From assembly GCA_035540955.1 (NCBI GenBank), contig DATLFP010000041.1:1-16552 (forward strand): a stretch of 16,552 nucleotides of DNA, written 5' to 3'. This document shows positions 1-7,260 of the stretch, piece after piece. The position numbers were made by a program, and so were the translations under genes. The notes below the pieces were generated by a model that saw only the letters and a list, made by a program, of their open reading frames with translations, had not been told where the DNA came from and searched no databases. Each line of letters begins with the position of its first letter. The stretch's first letter is position 1. This DNA is from DATLFP01 sp035540955 (GTDB lineage Bacteria > Actinomycetota > Acidimicrobiia > Acidimicrobiales > CADCSY01).

Positions 1-2810
1 GCCACCTCCTCGAGCAGGTGGTCGCGCTCGACCCCCAGGCGTTCGGACCGGCCGGCGTCGTGGTCGGCATCGGCCTCCGCGAGCTCGGCATCGAGCTCGG
101 CGAGCCGCTCGCGGTAGGCCCGCAGCGCGGACCGGTCGATGCGGGTGCCGGCATCGCCGGCCACGGCACCGGCCAGCTCCGAGACGTGCACGTCGGCACC
201 GGCATGGGCGAGGAGCACGGCGAGGTCGGCCAGTCCCTTGGCGTCGCGGAACAGATGCGTCGCCCCATCCCACGCCAGCTCCCACACCTCACCCGCCTTG
301 CGGAACACCGCGCCGGCCGCCGGCGGCGGGGCCGCGGTGCCGATCTCCTCGAGCAGCGCCGCAGCCAGCAGCTCGACCATCGGCGCGCCGCGGCCGGCGA
401 GAAGCGCCACCGCCGCCTCCGCGTGCTCGCGCGCCTCGTCACGACGACCGAGCGCCAGGTCGATCCGGGCGAGCACGAGGTGCGCCGGGCCGAACCACGC
501 CCCGCCGATGCCGTCCACCAGGCACAGGTCGGCGTGTGGGAGCAGGCGGTCGCGGAGCGCCTGCAGGCCCTCGGCGTCGCCGAGCGCGATCGCCACCTCG
601 GCGAACGCCATGCAGGTGACCAGCTGCTCGGCGTCGTCGTCGAGGCGGGCGAAGCGATCGCCGGCGTGCATCCAGTAGATGCGGGACGCGGCGTCGAGGT
701 CGCCTTGCCGCAGGGCGTACCAGCTCGCGGACGCGGCAAGCGCAGACCACTCGCCCATGTGATCGAGGTACGCGTCGAAGACCGATGTCGCCGCCGGCTC
801 GTCGCGGTACATGGCCACCGCCGCATCGACGGTGTCGGTGAGCATGGCGGCGTTCTCCGAGCCGGCGGTCACCCCGACGGCACGCGCCTCGGAGGCGAGG
901 GCGAGGGCGGCGTCGAGCTCGCCGCGGCACACCGCGAACATCACTCGCCACAGCGGGACGTACCAGGAGTAGAGCGGCTGCTGGACCCGGTTCGCCACCG
1001 CCTCGTAGCTGGTCACCTCGGCCGCGGCTGCGTGCAGGTCGCCCAGCTCGAGCAGGGCCCGCAGGCGCAACCGGCGGCCGAGCAGCTCGAGCGCCGGCTC
1101 GAGCCGGCGGCCGATGTCGACCACCTCGGTCGCATGGGCGAGCCGCTGGGCCGCCCGCGCCGGCGCGGGGATGGCGTCGCACAGCGCCGCCAGCCCGTAC
1201 GCGAGCGCCCGGTCGTCGCCGGCGGCCCGGGCCGTGGCCACCGCGTCGTTGGCCAGGGCGACGGGGTCGCCCGCCGCCGGGAAGCGAAACGCGGCGACCG
1301 CCAACCGGCCGAGAAGGAGCGCGCGCAGCGCTGGATCGCCGTCGCCGAGCGCGCCGATCGCCTCCTGGAGCAGCCACACCTGCCCAGGGTCGAACAGCGA
1401 GACCTCGAAGCCGGCCAGGCCGGCGCCCAGCCCGAGGGCGGCGTACGCGAGGGTCGTCGCCCGGCCGTCGCGCCGTGCCTGCTCCGCCACTTCGACGAAG
1501 ACCTCCCGGGCCCGGAGCAGGTCGCCGGCGCGGAGCAGCGCGTCGCCGAGCCGCAGCGACAGGGCATCGAGCTCGGCGGTCGGCGCGCCGGCCGACCGGC
1601 TCGCGTCGAGCGCCCGCTCAAGGTGACCGGCGGCGTCGGCATAGGCGAGGACGTCGAGCGCTCGCCCCGCAGCGCTGATGCTGGCGGTCGCGACCTCGGC
1701 CGGGTCGGCGCCGGCGCGGGCCAGATGCCACGCGACGGCCGACCAGCGATCGGGGTCCGCCGCACGGGCCGCCATGATGCGGGCGATCCGCTCGTGGAGG
1801 TGCAGCCGCTCGCCGGCCACCGTGTCGTCCTCGACGGCGTCGCGGAGGAGGCCGTGGGTGAAGCGGGCGGTCGCGGGCGGTCCGTCCTCGACCACCACGA
1901 TGGCCGCGGCGGCCGCCGCCTCCAGGACCCCGCGCACCTCGATCGACGGTCGCTCGAGGACGGCGGCGAGCAGGTCGATCGGCGCCGCCGGCCCGACAGC
2001 CGCCAACGCCCGGAGCACGGCGACCGATGGCTGTGGCACCCGCGCCAGGCGACGGGTGAGCACCGCCTTCACCCCGGCCGGCAGCGCCAGCGTGGCGATC
2101 GACACCCCGCCCGACGGCCCGATCAGCCGCGCCATCTCCCGCACGAAGAGCGGGTTGCCGTTGGTGCGATCGCGGAACACGACCGCCTCGTCGGCGGTCA
2201 GCTCGCGGCCGACCGTCTGCCGGACGAGGGTGGCGACGTCCGCCGGCTCGAGCGCGGTGAGCGTGTGCGTCTCACCCCCGGCGACGAGGGCCGCGAGCGC
2301 GTCGGGCGCGAGCTCGTCGGGCCTCGCGGCGACGACCAGCGCGAGCCGGCGGGCGGCGTGCTGCCGGGCGACGAAGGAGACCAGCGCCAGGCTGTCGTCG
2401 TCGGCCCAGTGGACGTCGTCGATCACGACGAGCAGCGGACCTCGATCAGTGGCTCGGTCGAGCGCGTCGGCGACCCGCAGGAACACGGGGAAGCGACTCT
2501 GGTCGACGCTCGCCGCCGCCAGCGTGGAGAGGTCAGCGGCGTCGAGCGCGCCTTCCTCGCCACAGCTGCGCAGCACCTGCATCCAGGGCCACAGCGCGGG
2601 AGCGCCGCCGCCCTCCCAGCACGTCCCCCACGCCACGGTGGTCCCCCGGTCACGAGCCCGGGCGGCGAGCTCGCCGAGCAGGTGGGTCTTGCCGGCACCC
2701 GCTTCACCGAGGACGCCGGCGAGGACACCGGCGCCGGCCTCGGCACGCCGGAGGGCCGCGTCGAGTGCGTCGAGGGGGCGTTGCCGACCGGCGATCGTGC
2801 TGGCGCCCAC
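1..2810 (-). CDS. Large AAA/STAND-type ATPase with helical repeat region, partial (C-terminus beyond window)
   Basis: The reading frame is open from about 2879 to the left edge, giving 936 visible residues from the chosen GTG start at 2810. Walker A (GEAGAGKT) lies at residues 35-42 and Walker B (LLVVIDDVHWAD) at about 126-137. After it comes an arginine-rich P-loop ATPase module with the motif TNGNPLFVREMARL, as in AAA_16/STAND regulators. Residues from about 350 to 820 are Ala/Leu-rich helical repeats resembling TPRs. Near the end, a segment with FRDAKGLADLAVLLA (about residues 854-868) and a charged coiled-coil-like tail match the C-terminal module of many actinobacterial LuxR/cyclase-associated ATPases. 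No cyclase domain precedes the ATPase, and no HTH is visible before the edge. The likely role is a signal-responsive NTPase regulator; its input and output are unknown. The start is uncertain because no ribosome site is clear. It lies 50 nt after the CBS gene stop and may be co-transcribed with it. Confidence 0.85.
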   Translation of the reverse strand, partial: MGASTIAGRQRPLDALDAALRRAEAGAGVLAGVLGEAGAGKTHLLGELAARARDRGTTVAWGTCWEGGGAPALWPWMQVLRSCGEEGALDAADLSTLAAASVDQSRFPVFLRVADALDRATDRGPLLVVIDDVHWADDDSLALVSFVARQHAARRLALVVAARPDELAPDALAALVAGGETHTLTALEPADVATLVRQTVGRELTADEAVVFRDRTNGNPLFVREMARLIGPSGGVSIATLALPAGVKAVLTRRLARVPQPSVAVLRALAAVGPAAPIDLLAAVLERPSIEVRGVLEAAAAAAIVVVEDGPPATARFTHGLLRDAVEDDTVAGERLHLHERIARIMAARAADPDRWSAVAWHLARAGADPAEVATASISAAGRALDVLAYADAAGHLERALDASRSAGAPTAELDALSLRLGDALLRAGDLLRAREVFVEVAEQARRDGRATTLAYAALGLGAGLAGFEVSLFDPGQVWLLQEAIGALGDGDPALRALLLGRLAVAAFRFPAAGDPVALANDAVATARAAGDDRALAYGLAALCDAIPAPARAAQRLAHATEVVDIGRRLEPALELLGRRLRLRALLELGDLHAAAAEVTSYEAVANRVQQPLYSWYVPLWRVMFAVCRGELDAALALASEARAVGVTAGSENAAMLTDTVDAAVAMYRDEPAATSVFDAYLDHMGEWSALAASASWYALRQGDLDAASRIYWMHAGDRFARLDDDAEQLVTCMAFAEVAIALGDAEGLQALRDRLLPHADLCLVDGIGGAWFGPAHLVLARIDLALGRRDEAREHAEAAVALLAGRGAPMVELLAAALLEEIGTAAPPPAAGAVFRKAGEVWELAWDGATHLFRDAKGLADLAVLLAHAGADVHVSELAGAVAGDAGTRIDRSALRAYRERLAELDAELAEADADHDAGRSERLGVERDHLLEEV

Positions 2811-2860
2811 GACGACATTGTCGTCGCGCCGCGGGACGGATGCCGTCGTCCCTTCTCGCC

Positions 2861-3283
2861 TCAGCTGTCGTTGGCCACGTAGACACCGAGCAGGTCGCGG
2901 GCCGAGACGATCCCCACGAGGTGGCCCTTGCGCTCGACGAGGACGTGGCGCACCCAGTGCTCCATCATCTGGAGACCGACCTCGGCCACCGTCGCCGAGG
3001 CGTCGCACCACACGAGGTCGGTGTGGGCGAGCTCGGAGGCCGTGATGGTCGCCGGATCGCCGCCGCTGGCCAGCGCGCGCACGATGTCGCGCTCGGAGAG
3101 CACGCCGAGGATCTGGTCGCCGATCCCGACGGCCACCACCCCGATGTCGTTGGCGGCGAGCGTGGTGGCGACCTCGACGATGGTGGCGGCCTGCGGTACG
3201 CGCGTCACCCGCGCGCCCAGGAGCTCCGACACCCGCATGGATCCGACGGAGGTGGTGGTGGTCGTGGTGGTGGCGGCGGTCAT
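2861..3283 (-). CDS. Two-CBS-domain protein, HRP1-like
   Basis: The product has 140 residues, almost all of it a tandem pair of CBS domains: CBS1 at about 16-71 (from MRVSELLG to ERDIVRAL) and CBS2 at about 82-136 (from SELAHTD to SARDLLGVYV). Stand-alone CBS pairs usually bind adenine nucleotides or similar ligands and sense energy or redox state. The length and the linker (LASGGDPATITASELA) resemble mycobacterial HRP1 (Rv2626c), a member of the DosR dormancy regulon. That is similarity judged from memory, not from a search. The cysteine pair that forms the disulfide in HRP1 is not conserved; only Cys93 is present. The N-terminus carries a seven-Thr tract (residues 5-11). The start may be ATG 3283 or ATG 3238 (Met16). 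I prefer 3283 because a -10-like hexamer and a DosR-like box sit at fitting distances. No Shine-Dalgarno sequence is visible, which fits a leaderless mRNA. Confidence 0.88.
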   Translation of the reverse strand: MTAATTTTTTTSVGSMRVSELLGARVTRVPQAATIVEVATTLAANDIGVVAVGIGDQILGVLSERDIVRALASGGDPATITASELAHTDLVWCDASATVAEVGLQMMEHWVRHVLVERKGHLVGIVSARDLLGVYVANDS

Positions 3284-3289
3284 GTCCGA

Positions 3290-3295
3290 AGTGTC
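3290..3295 (-). promoter_or_regulatory. Putative -10 element of a leaderless promoter for the CBS gene
   Basis: Read on the minus strand the hexamer is GACACT, one base from TANNNT. It is followed by six bases (TCGGAC) and then the ATG. The same hexamer-six-ATG arrangement is seen at the universal stress gene and at the kinase genes. The first base is off consensus, so basal activity is probably weak, which would fit an activator-dependent promoter. Confidence 0.4.
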
Positions 3296-3319
3296 CCGGC
3301 CCGACGCCGCCCCTCACCA

Positions 3320-3333
3320 GGGTCGAACGTCCC
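3320..3333 (-). promoter_or_regulatory. DosR/DevR-like operator upstream of the CBS gene
   Basis: Read toward the gene the site is GGGACGTTCGACCC. It matches 9 of the 10 fixed positions of the mycobacterial DosR core GGGAC-N4-GTCCC and is nearly palindromic. It ends 36 nt before the ATG. If transcription starts at the ATG, the box is centred near -43.5, where DosR-type activators usually bind over the -35 region. The match is seen in the sequence; binding is inferred. Confidence 0.5.
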
Positions 3334-3345
3334 TGTTGGCCGCGG

Positions 3346-4581
3346 TCAGACCGGTCGCGCGGCCAGGTCCCCGGTCACCGGCGCGCCACCGGGAGCGTCG
3401 ACCAGCGACCGGCGGAAGAACACCGCCACCCCGAGAAGGATGCCGATGCCCATCACCGGGGTGAACAGCCGCTTGGGCAGCCGTTCGTCGAGCACGAACC
3501 CGAACCAGAAGCCGGCCATGCCGATGTTGACCATCCAGAACACGAGGCGATCGGCCCACGGCGCCACCGCCCGGCCGGCGACGGTTGCCGCCAACAGGAA
3601 CCCGAAGATCGCGTTCGTCATCACCCCGATGAACATGAGGTGATCGAGGGCGAGGATGAGGTGGCGCGGCGCGGCGTCGAAGTCGTCGGCGTACCGGCTG
3701 ATGAGGTACACGAGCATGCCGAGGTTGACGACGATCGCGACGGACCCCGCCACCTGGAACGGTGACCCGGCGGCGGCGCCGAACCGCGCCGCCCGCAGCG
3801 ACTGCCGGTTGCGCGCCACGAAGGTGGCGATGGCGGCGATGCTGAACGGCAGGTTCAGCACGATGAGCGGCGTGAGGTCGGTCAACACGCCGATCATCAA
3901 CGTGAAGCCACCGACGAACAGCAGCAGCATCTGGATGAAGCCGCCGCGGGTGGCGCCCCGCCGACATCGAGCGGGCCGCCACCACTCGAGGAGCGCCAGC
4001 GCGGCGGGGATGAGGAAGCCCACCACCATCGTCGCCGGATGGGCGTCGGAGCCCCCCTCGGGCAGGGTCTTGATGTCGCCCTCGCTGGCGATGAGCGTGG
4101 CCAGGAGGACCCCGAGCACGCCGCCGGTCACCGAGGTGGCGAGCGCGGCGAGGAGCCCCCAGCGGGGAACGCTCATCGTCAGGTCGCGCGCCTGGGCGAC
4201 GGCCCACGCGAGGAAGCCGACGATGACCAGGGCCATGAGCCCGCCGAGCACGGCCCGGACGTAGCCATCGGTGGTGGCGAACGCGATGTTGAAGCCCACG
4301 AGCACGACGACCGCCGCCGGCGCCAGCAACCGGGGCAGGCGGCGGCGCCAGCCCGCCGGTGCCGATGCACCGAAGAGCCAGAGCGAGGCGGCGAACACCG
4401 AGACGGTGATCCAGCCGAGCGTGCCGACGTGCAGGTGGGTCAGCAGCGTGCGCGGACCGAACTCGACGGCGTCGACCCCGTTGAGGATCCCGATGACGAC
4501 GACGTAGACGAACAGCACCATGGCCGCCCGCAGCAGGAGCAGGATCTGCGGGCGGAGCGGGTGGGCGGGCAGTGTGGGCAT
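3346..4581 (-). CDS. 12-TM histidine-bearing membrane protein, heme-copper oxidase subunit I-like
   Basis: The 411-residue product has about twelve hydrophobic segments (roughly 14-34, 45-70, 86-104, 106-128, 139-163, 182-200, 215-235, 237-256, 276-295, 310-333, 344-363 and 372-390). Twelve helices is the core number of heme-copper oxidase subunit I. Histidines sit at telling places: His49 and His51 (THLHVGTLGW) at the start of TM2, His181 (SDAHPATMVVGF) before TM6, and His307 and His314 (ALDHLMFIG) at TM10. These recall, without copying, the heme and copper ligands of that family. A complete oxidase ligand set is not evident, so it may be a heme- or NO-related relative rather than a terminal oxidase. 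The start at 4581 is chosen over an upstream ATG at 4719 because AGGGGGAG sits four bases before it and the upstream start would overlap the previous gene. It follows the 8-TM gene by 52 nt. Confidence 0.8.
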   Translation of the reverse strand: MPTLPAHPLRPQILLLLRAAMVLFVYVVVIGILNGVDAVEFGPRTLLTHLHVGTLGWITVSVFAASLWLFGASAPAGWRRRLPRLLAPAAVVVLVGFNIAFATTDGYVRAVLGGLMALVIVGFLAWAVAQARDLTMSVPRWGLLAALATSVTGGVLGVLLATLIASEGDIKTLPEGGSDAHPATMVVGFLIPAALALLEWWRPARCRRGATRGGFIQMLLLFVGGFTLMIGVLTDLTPLIVLNLPFSIAAIATFVARNRQSLRAARFGAAAGSPFQVAGSVAIVVNLGMLVYLISRYADDFDAAPRHLILALDHLMFIGVMTNAIFGFLLAATVAGRAVAPWADRLVFWMVNIGMAGFWFGFVLDERLPKRLFTPVMGIGILLGVAVFFRRSLVDAPGGAPVTGDLAARPV

Positions 4582-4583
4582 GT

Positions 4584-4591
4584 CTCCCCCT
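4584..4591 (-). promoter_or_regulatory. Ribosome binding site fixing the start of the 12-TM protein
   Basis: On the minus strand AGGGGGAG ends two bases before the ATG at 4581, with the purine core (AGGGGG) four bases away. It supports the 411-residue form and argues against the 46-residue extension, which is Arg/Pro-rich and lies partly inside the preceding gene. Confidence 0.6.
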
Positions 4592-4633
4592 GGCTTGGCG
4601 CCGACCCGCACGGAGCGTAGCGACGGCCGTCCG

Positions 4634-5515
4634 TCAGGTGGTGGAACCGCGGGAGGGGCGCGCCGCCAGGGCGAGCGTGCCGGCGCCGGTCGCCACCGTG
4701 CTCGCCAGGAACGCGACATAGGCGATCGTCGTCACGTCGCCCCAGTCGGGGATGTCGGCGTAGCGGACGAGGGCGGCGGTCTGCAGCACCCCGAACACCA
4801 GGTAGGCGGCGGCCGCCGGTCGGAGCCGGTCGAGGTCGCGCTCGACGACCGAGTGCGCGGCGGCGATGCCGAGGCTCACGAGCCACGCCCCCACCGCTCG
4901 CCCGGTCAGCGGCGACAGCGCCCACGGCCACCACGCCGCCGCGTCCTCGGGGACGACCAGCAGCGCCGCGCCCAGCGGCAGGAGGACCGCCGCCTGCACC
5001 GCCACCACCACGACGATGACGGCGGGAAGCGGCCGAGCGCGGGGCGGATCGGCACCGGGGACCTGCCGCTGCCGGAGCACGACCGCCACCATGAGCAGAG
5101 GCACGACGCTGTACACCGCGATCCACGCCCACGTGACCAGCTGGGTGCCGAGCTCGTGGTCCGAGCCCAGGTGGAACCGCTCCAGGTGCACGAGGGTGAC
5201 GACGAGCGTCAGCGTCGTGAAGACGAACACCGTCGGCACCGCGATGCGAGCGTGGGCCCAGGTGCGGGCGCGCGCTGCCATCCACTCGAAGGCCACCGCC
5301 GACCAGTAGGAGGCGCCGAGGAACGCCGCGGTGAGCGGCGGCTGGATCGTCCAGGCGAAGTAGCGGTCGGTGCGCTCCGTGAACACGAACAGCTGGATGC
5401 CGGCCAGGAGCACCAGGCCCCCGGCCACCCAGAGCAGCACGACCACCCCGGGCGTGAGCGCGGCGGGCGCCGGCGCGCCGGCACCGGTGTCGGTGTCGGC
5501 GTCAGCGTGTGGCAA
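4634..5515 (-). CDS. 8-TM membrane protein of unknown function (TTG start)
   Basis: The 293-residue product has about eight hydrophobic segments (22-45, 60-80, 90-110, 123-147, 163-187, 203-221, 232-251 and 261-285) after a short Ala/Asp/Thr/Pro-rich tail. Features worth noting are FAWTIQPPLTAAFLGASYW (53-71), His110/His115/His120 around TM3-TM4, and His221 at the end of TM6. I do not recognise the family. The frame stays open further upstream to 5863, but that part only mirrors the flavoprotein gene. The likely start is TTG 5515, because GGAGGAG lies just before it. That start overlaps the end of the flavoprotein gene by 14 nt, which implies translational coupling. Its place between a redox flavoprotein and a heme-copper-like protein suggests a membrane redox or quinone-linked role, by inference only. 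Confidence 0.75.
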   Translation of the reverse strand: MPHADADTDTGAGAPAPAALTPGVVVLLWVAGGLVLLAGIQLFVFTERTDRYFAWTIQPPLTAAFLGASYWSAVAFEWMAARARTWAHARIAVPTVFVFTTLTLVVTLVHLERFHLGSDHELGTQLVTWAWIAVYSVVPLLMVAVVLRQRQVPGADPPRARPLPAVIVVVVAVQAAVLLPLGAALLVVPEDAAAWWPWALSPLTGRAVGAWLVSLGIAAAHSVVERDLDRLRPAAAAYLVFGVLQTAALVRYADIPDWGDVTTIAYVAFLASTVATGAGTLALAARPSRGSTT

Positions 5516-7199
5516 CCGTCTCCTCCGGCTGGAGGTGGCGGTGCACGTCCTGGATGACCATGGCACCTTCGCCGACGGCGGACGCGGCCCGCTTGACCGA
5601 TCCCCGGCGGACGTCGCCGACGGCGAACACGCCGGGCACGCTCGTGGCGAACGGCCCCGGGACCTCCTCGGGGGTCCGGGCGTCGGGCGCGGCGTCGGCC
5701 CCGGTGCAGACGAAGCCCCACCGGTCACGCCGGAGCGTGTCGCCCAGCCAGTCGGTGTGGGGCTGGGCGCCGATGAAGACGAACAGGCCGTCGGCGGGCA
5801 TGGTGTCGCGCGCGCCGGTGGCCAGATCCCGCACGTCGATGTGTCCGAGGCCCTCGTCGCCACCGCCGTCGACGACCTCGGCCTGGTAGCGAACGTCGAT
5901 GTTGGGCGACGTCTCGATCACCCGGACGAGGTACTCAGACATGCTGGCGCCGAGATCGGTGCCTCGAACGAGGATCGTGACGCGGTCGGCCCACTTGGCC
6001 AGGTGCACCGCGGCCTGGCCGGCGGAGTTCCCACCGCCGACCACGAACACCTGCTTGCCGCGCATGGCGGGCGCCTCCGAGCCGGCGGCGCCGTAGAAGA
6101 CCCCGCGACCGACGAGCGCGTCGAGCGCCGGTGACTCCAGGCGTCGGTAGGTCACGCCGCTGGCGATGATCACGGCGCGGCTGCGCACCGCGGTGCCGTC
6201 CGACAGCTCGACGATGCGGTCGGCGCCGTCGGCCCGCAGCCCGGTCGCCGACCGCATGAAGTGGAACCGGGCCTCGAACGACCACGCCTGGTGGAACATG
6301 CTGTAGGCCAGCTTGTTGCCGCTGATCCCGCGCGGGAAGCCCGGGTAGTTGCGGATCATCGAGCTCGAGCCGGCCTGCCCGCCGACCGCCTGCTGCTCGA
6401 CGACGAGCGTGCGCAGGCCCTCCGACGCCGCGTACACCGCCGCCGCCAGTCCCGCGGGGCCGGCGCCGATGATGGTGAGGTCGAACCGCTCGTCGGTGTC
6501 GAGCGGTGTCATCAGCCCGAACGCGTCGGCGATCTCGATGTCGGTCGGCGCCTCGAGCACCATCTGCGCGTCCGGGAAGTTGAGGACGACGACCGGCAGC
6601 GCCCCGCCGGCGACGCCGAGATCGGCGAGCAACCGCACGCCGCGATCGCTGTCGGATTCGTAGAACCCGATCGGGATGTGGTTGCGCCGGAACGTGTCGC
6701 GCAGCTCGGCGCTGCGAGGATCGCCCCGCTCCCCGATCACCCGCACCGCCTCGAAGCCGCCACCCTGCTCGAGCCGCCAGTCGTCGAGCGCGTCGGTGAT
6801 CCCGCCGTGGAACTCCTCGTCGCGGTGCGCTTCCGGACGGACGAGGTAGGCGTCGATCTCGCCGGCGCCGAGCGCGGTGAAGAGGTCGGCGGCCCGGCCG
6901 AAGTCGCCCCAGTTCACGACGACGGCGCGCCGGGCCGCCGGATGGAGCGTGCGGGCGCGGGCGAGGAACGCGATGCCCTCGGGGTCGGCGTCGCTGTAGC
7001 CGGCCAGGACCAGCGCCACCGGACGCTGCTCGCGCTGCAGGTCGGTGAGGTCGGCCACGGCGTGCGCGACGCTGTCGCACACGACGACGTGGTAGTCCCC
7101 GCCGTAGCGGCGGAGGACCTCGTCCTCGAGCACCTGCCGCGTCCGCTCGTCGGTGCTCAGGCAGACGATGGCCGGCCCATCGCTCGCTCCGCTCCGCAT
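5502..7199 (-). CDS. Receiver-like / thioredoxin-fold / thioredoxin-reductase-like FAD oxidoreductase
   Basis: The 565-residue product has three parts. Residues 10-145 look like a response-regulator receiver, but the usual phospho-Asp position reads LVLAGYSDADPEG, so the acceptor is probably lost. Residues 149-229 form a glutaredoxin/thioredoxin-like fold with no cysteine. Residues 238-560 form a TrxB-like flavoprotein, with the FAD motif IGAGPAG (244-250), the NAD(P)H motif VGGGNSAGQA (387-396) and the FAD-binding end motif VPGVFAVGDVR (521-531). The redox CATC of TrxB is replaced by GAAG (370-373). Databases often call such fusions 'fused response regulator/thioredoxin-disulfide reductase', but this one cannot use that CxxC chemistry. 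It is more likely an NAD(P)H-dependent FAD oxidoreductase with another acceptor. The start at 7199 follows a TAGGGT -10 box by seven bases (leaderless). It heads the probable operon with the two membrane genes. Confidence 0.92.
   Translation of the reverse strand: MRSGASDGPAIVCLSTDERTRQVLEDEVLRRYGGDYHVVVCDSVAHAVADLTDLQREQRPVALVLAGYSDADPEGIAFLARARTLHPAARRAVVVNWGDFGRAADLFTALGAGEIDAYLVRPEAHRDEEFHGGITDALDDWRLEQGGGFEAVRVIGERGDPRSAELRDTFRRNHIPIGFYESDSDRGVRLLADLGVAGGALPVVVLNFPDAQMVLEAPTDIEIADAFGLMTPLDTDERFDLTIIGAGPAGLAAAVYAASEGLRTLVVEQQAVGGQAGSSSMIRNYPGFPRGISGNKLAYSMFHQAWSFEARFHFMRSATGLRADGADRIVELSDGTAVRSRAVIIASGVTYRRLESPALDALVGRGVFYGAAGSEAPAMRGKQVFVVGGGNSAGQAAVHLAKWADRVTILVRGTDLGASMSEYLVRVIETSPNIDVRYQAEVVDGGGDEGLGHIDVRDLATGARDTMPADGLFVFIGAQPHTDWLGDTLRRDRWGFVCTGADAAPDARTPEEVPGPFATSVPGVFAVGDVRRGSVKRAASAVGEGAMVIQDVHRHLQPEETVATR
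5520..5526 (-). promoter_or_regulatory. Ribosome binding site that selects a TTG start
   Basis: The minus-strand sequence GGAGGAG lies inside the last codons of the flavoprotein gene. Its GGAGG core is six bases before TTG 5515. No ATG or GTG is available nearby in that frame before the first membrane segment, so this site decides the start. Confidence 0.6.
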
Positions 7200-7206
7200 G
7201 GGGCGC

Positions 7207-7212
7207 ACCCTA
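7207..7212 (-). promoter_or_regulatory. -10 element (TAGGGT) of the flavoprotein operon
   Basis: On the minus strand TAGGGT is followed by GCGCCCC and then ATG at 7199. The seven-base distance puts the transcription start at or next to the A of the ATG, so a leaderless mRNA is expected. No Shine-Dalgarno sequence is present. No convincing -35 hexamer is seen. Confidence 0.65.
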
Positions 7213-7247
7213 GGTCGAGGACTCGGCGGTCGCCGGACTCCCCGGCC

Positions 7248-7253
7248 TAGGGT
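7248..7253 (+). promoter_or_regulatory. -10 element (TAGGGT) of the acyl-CoA dehydrogenase gene
   Basis: TAGGGT is followed by CCGCCCC and then ATG at 7261, mirroring the opposite promoter base for base except one. A leaderless transcript is expected. This also supports ATG 7261 over the in-frame ATGs upstream (for example 7153), which lie inside the divergent gene. Confidence 0.65.
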
Positions 7254-7260
7254 CCGCCCC

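Noticed and set aside
18..2882. A 954-codon open frame on the plus strand opposite the ATPase gene
   Set aside because: The composition is Arg/Gly/Glu-rich with no recognisable motif. The minus strand encodes a clear Walker A/B ATPase across the same span. In GC-rich DNA the antisense frame stays open because of codon-position GC bias.
4622..4631. Perfect 10-bp palindrome GACGGCCGTC near the end of the 8-TM gene
   Set aside because: It is short, GC-only apart from two bases and common by chance at this GC content. It has no T-run and no clear operator spacing.
5516..5863. N-terminal extension of the 8-TM protein to an ATG at 5863
   Set aside because: The extension is Ser/Pro/Arg-rich shadow of the flavoprotein coding sequence. 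TTG 5515 has a proper ribosome site.
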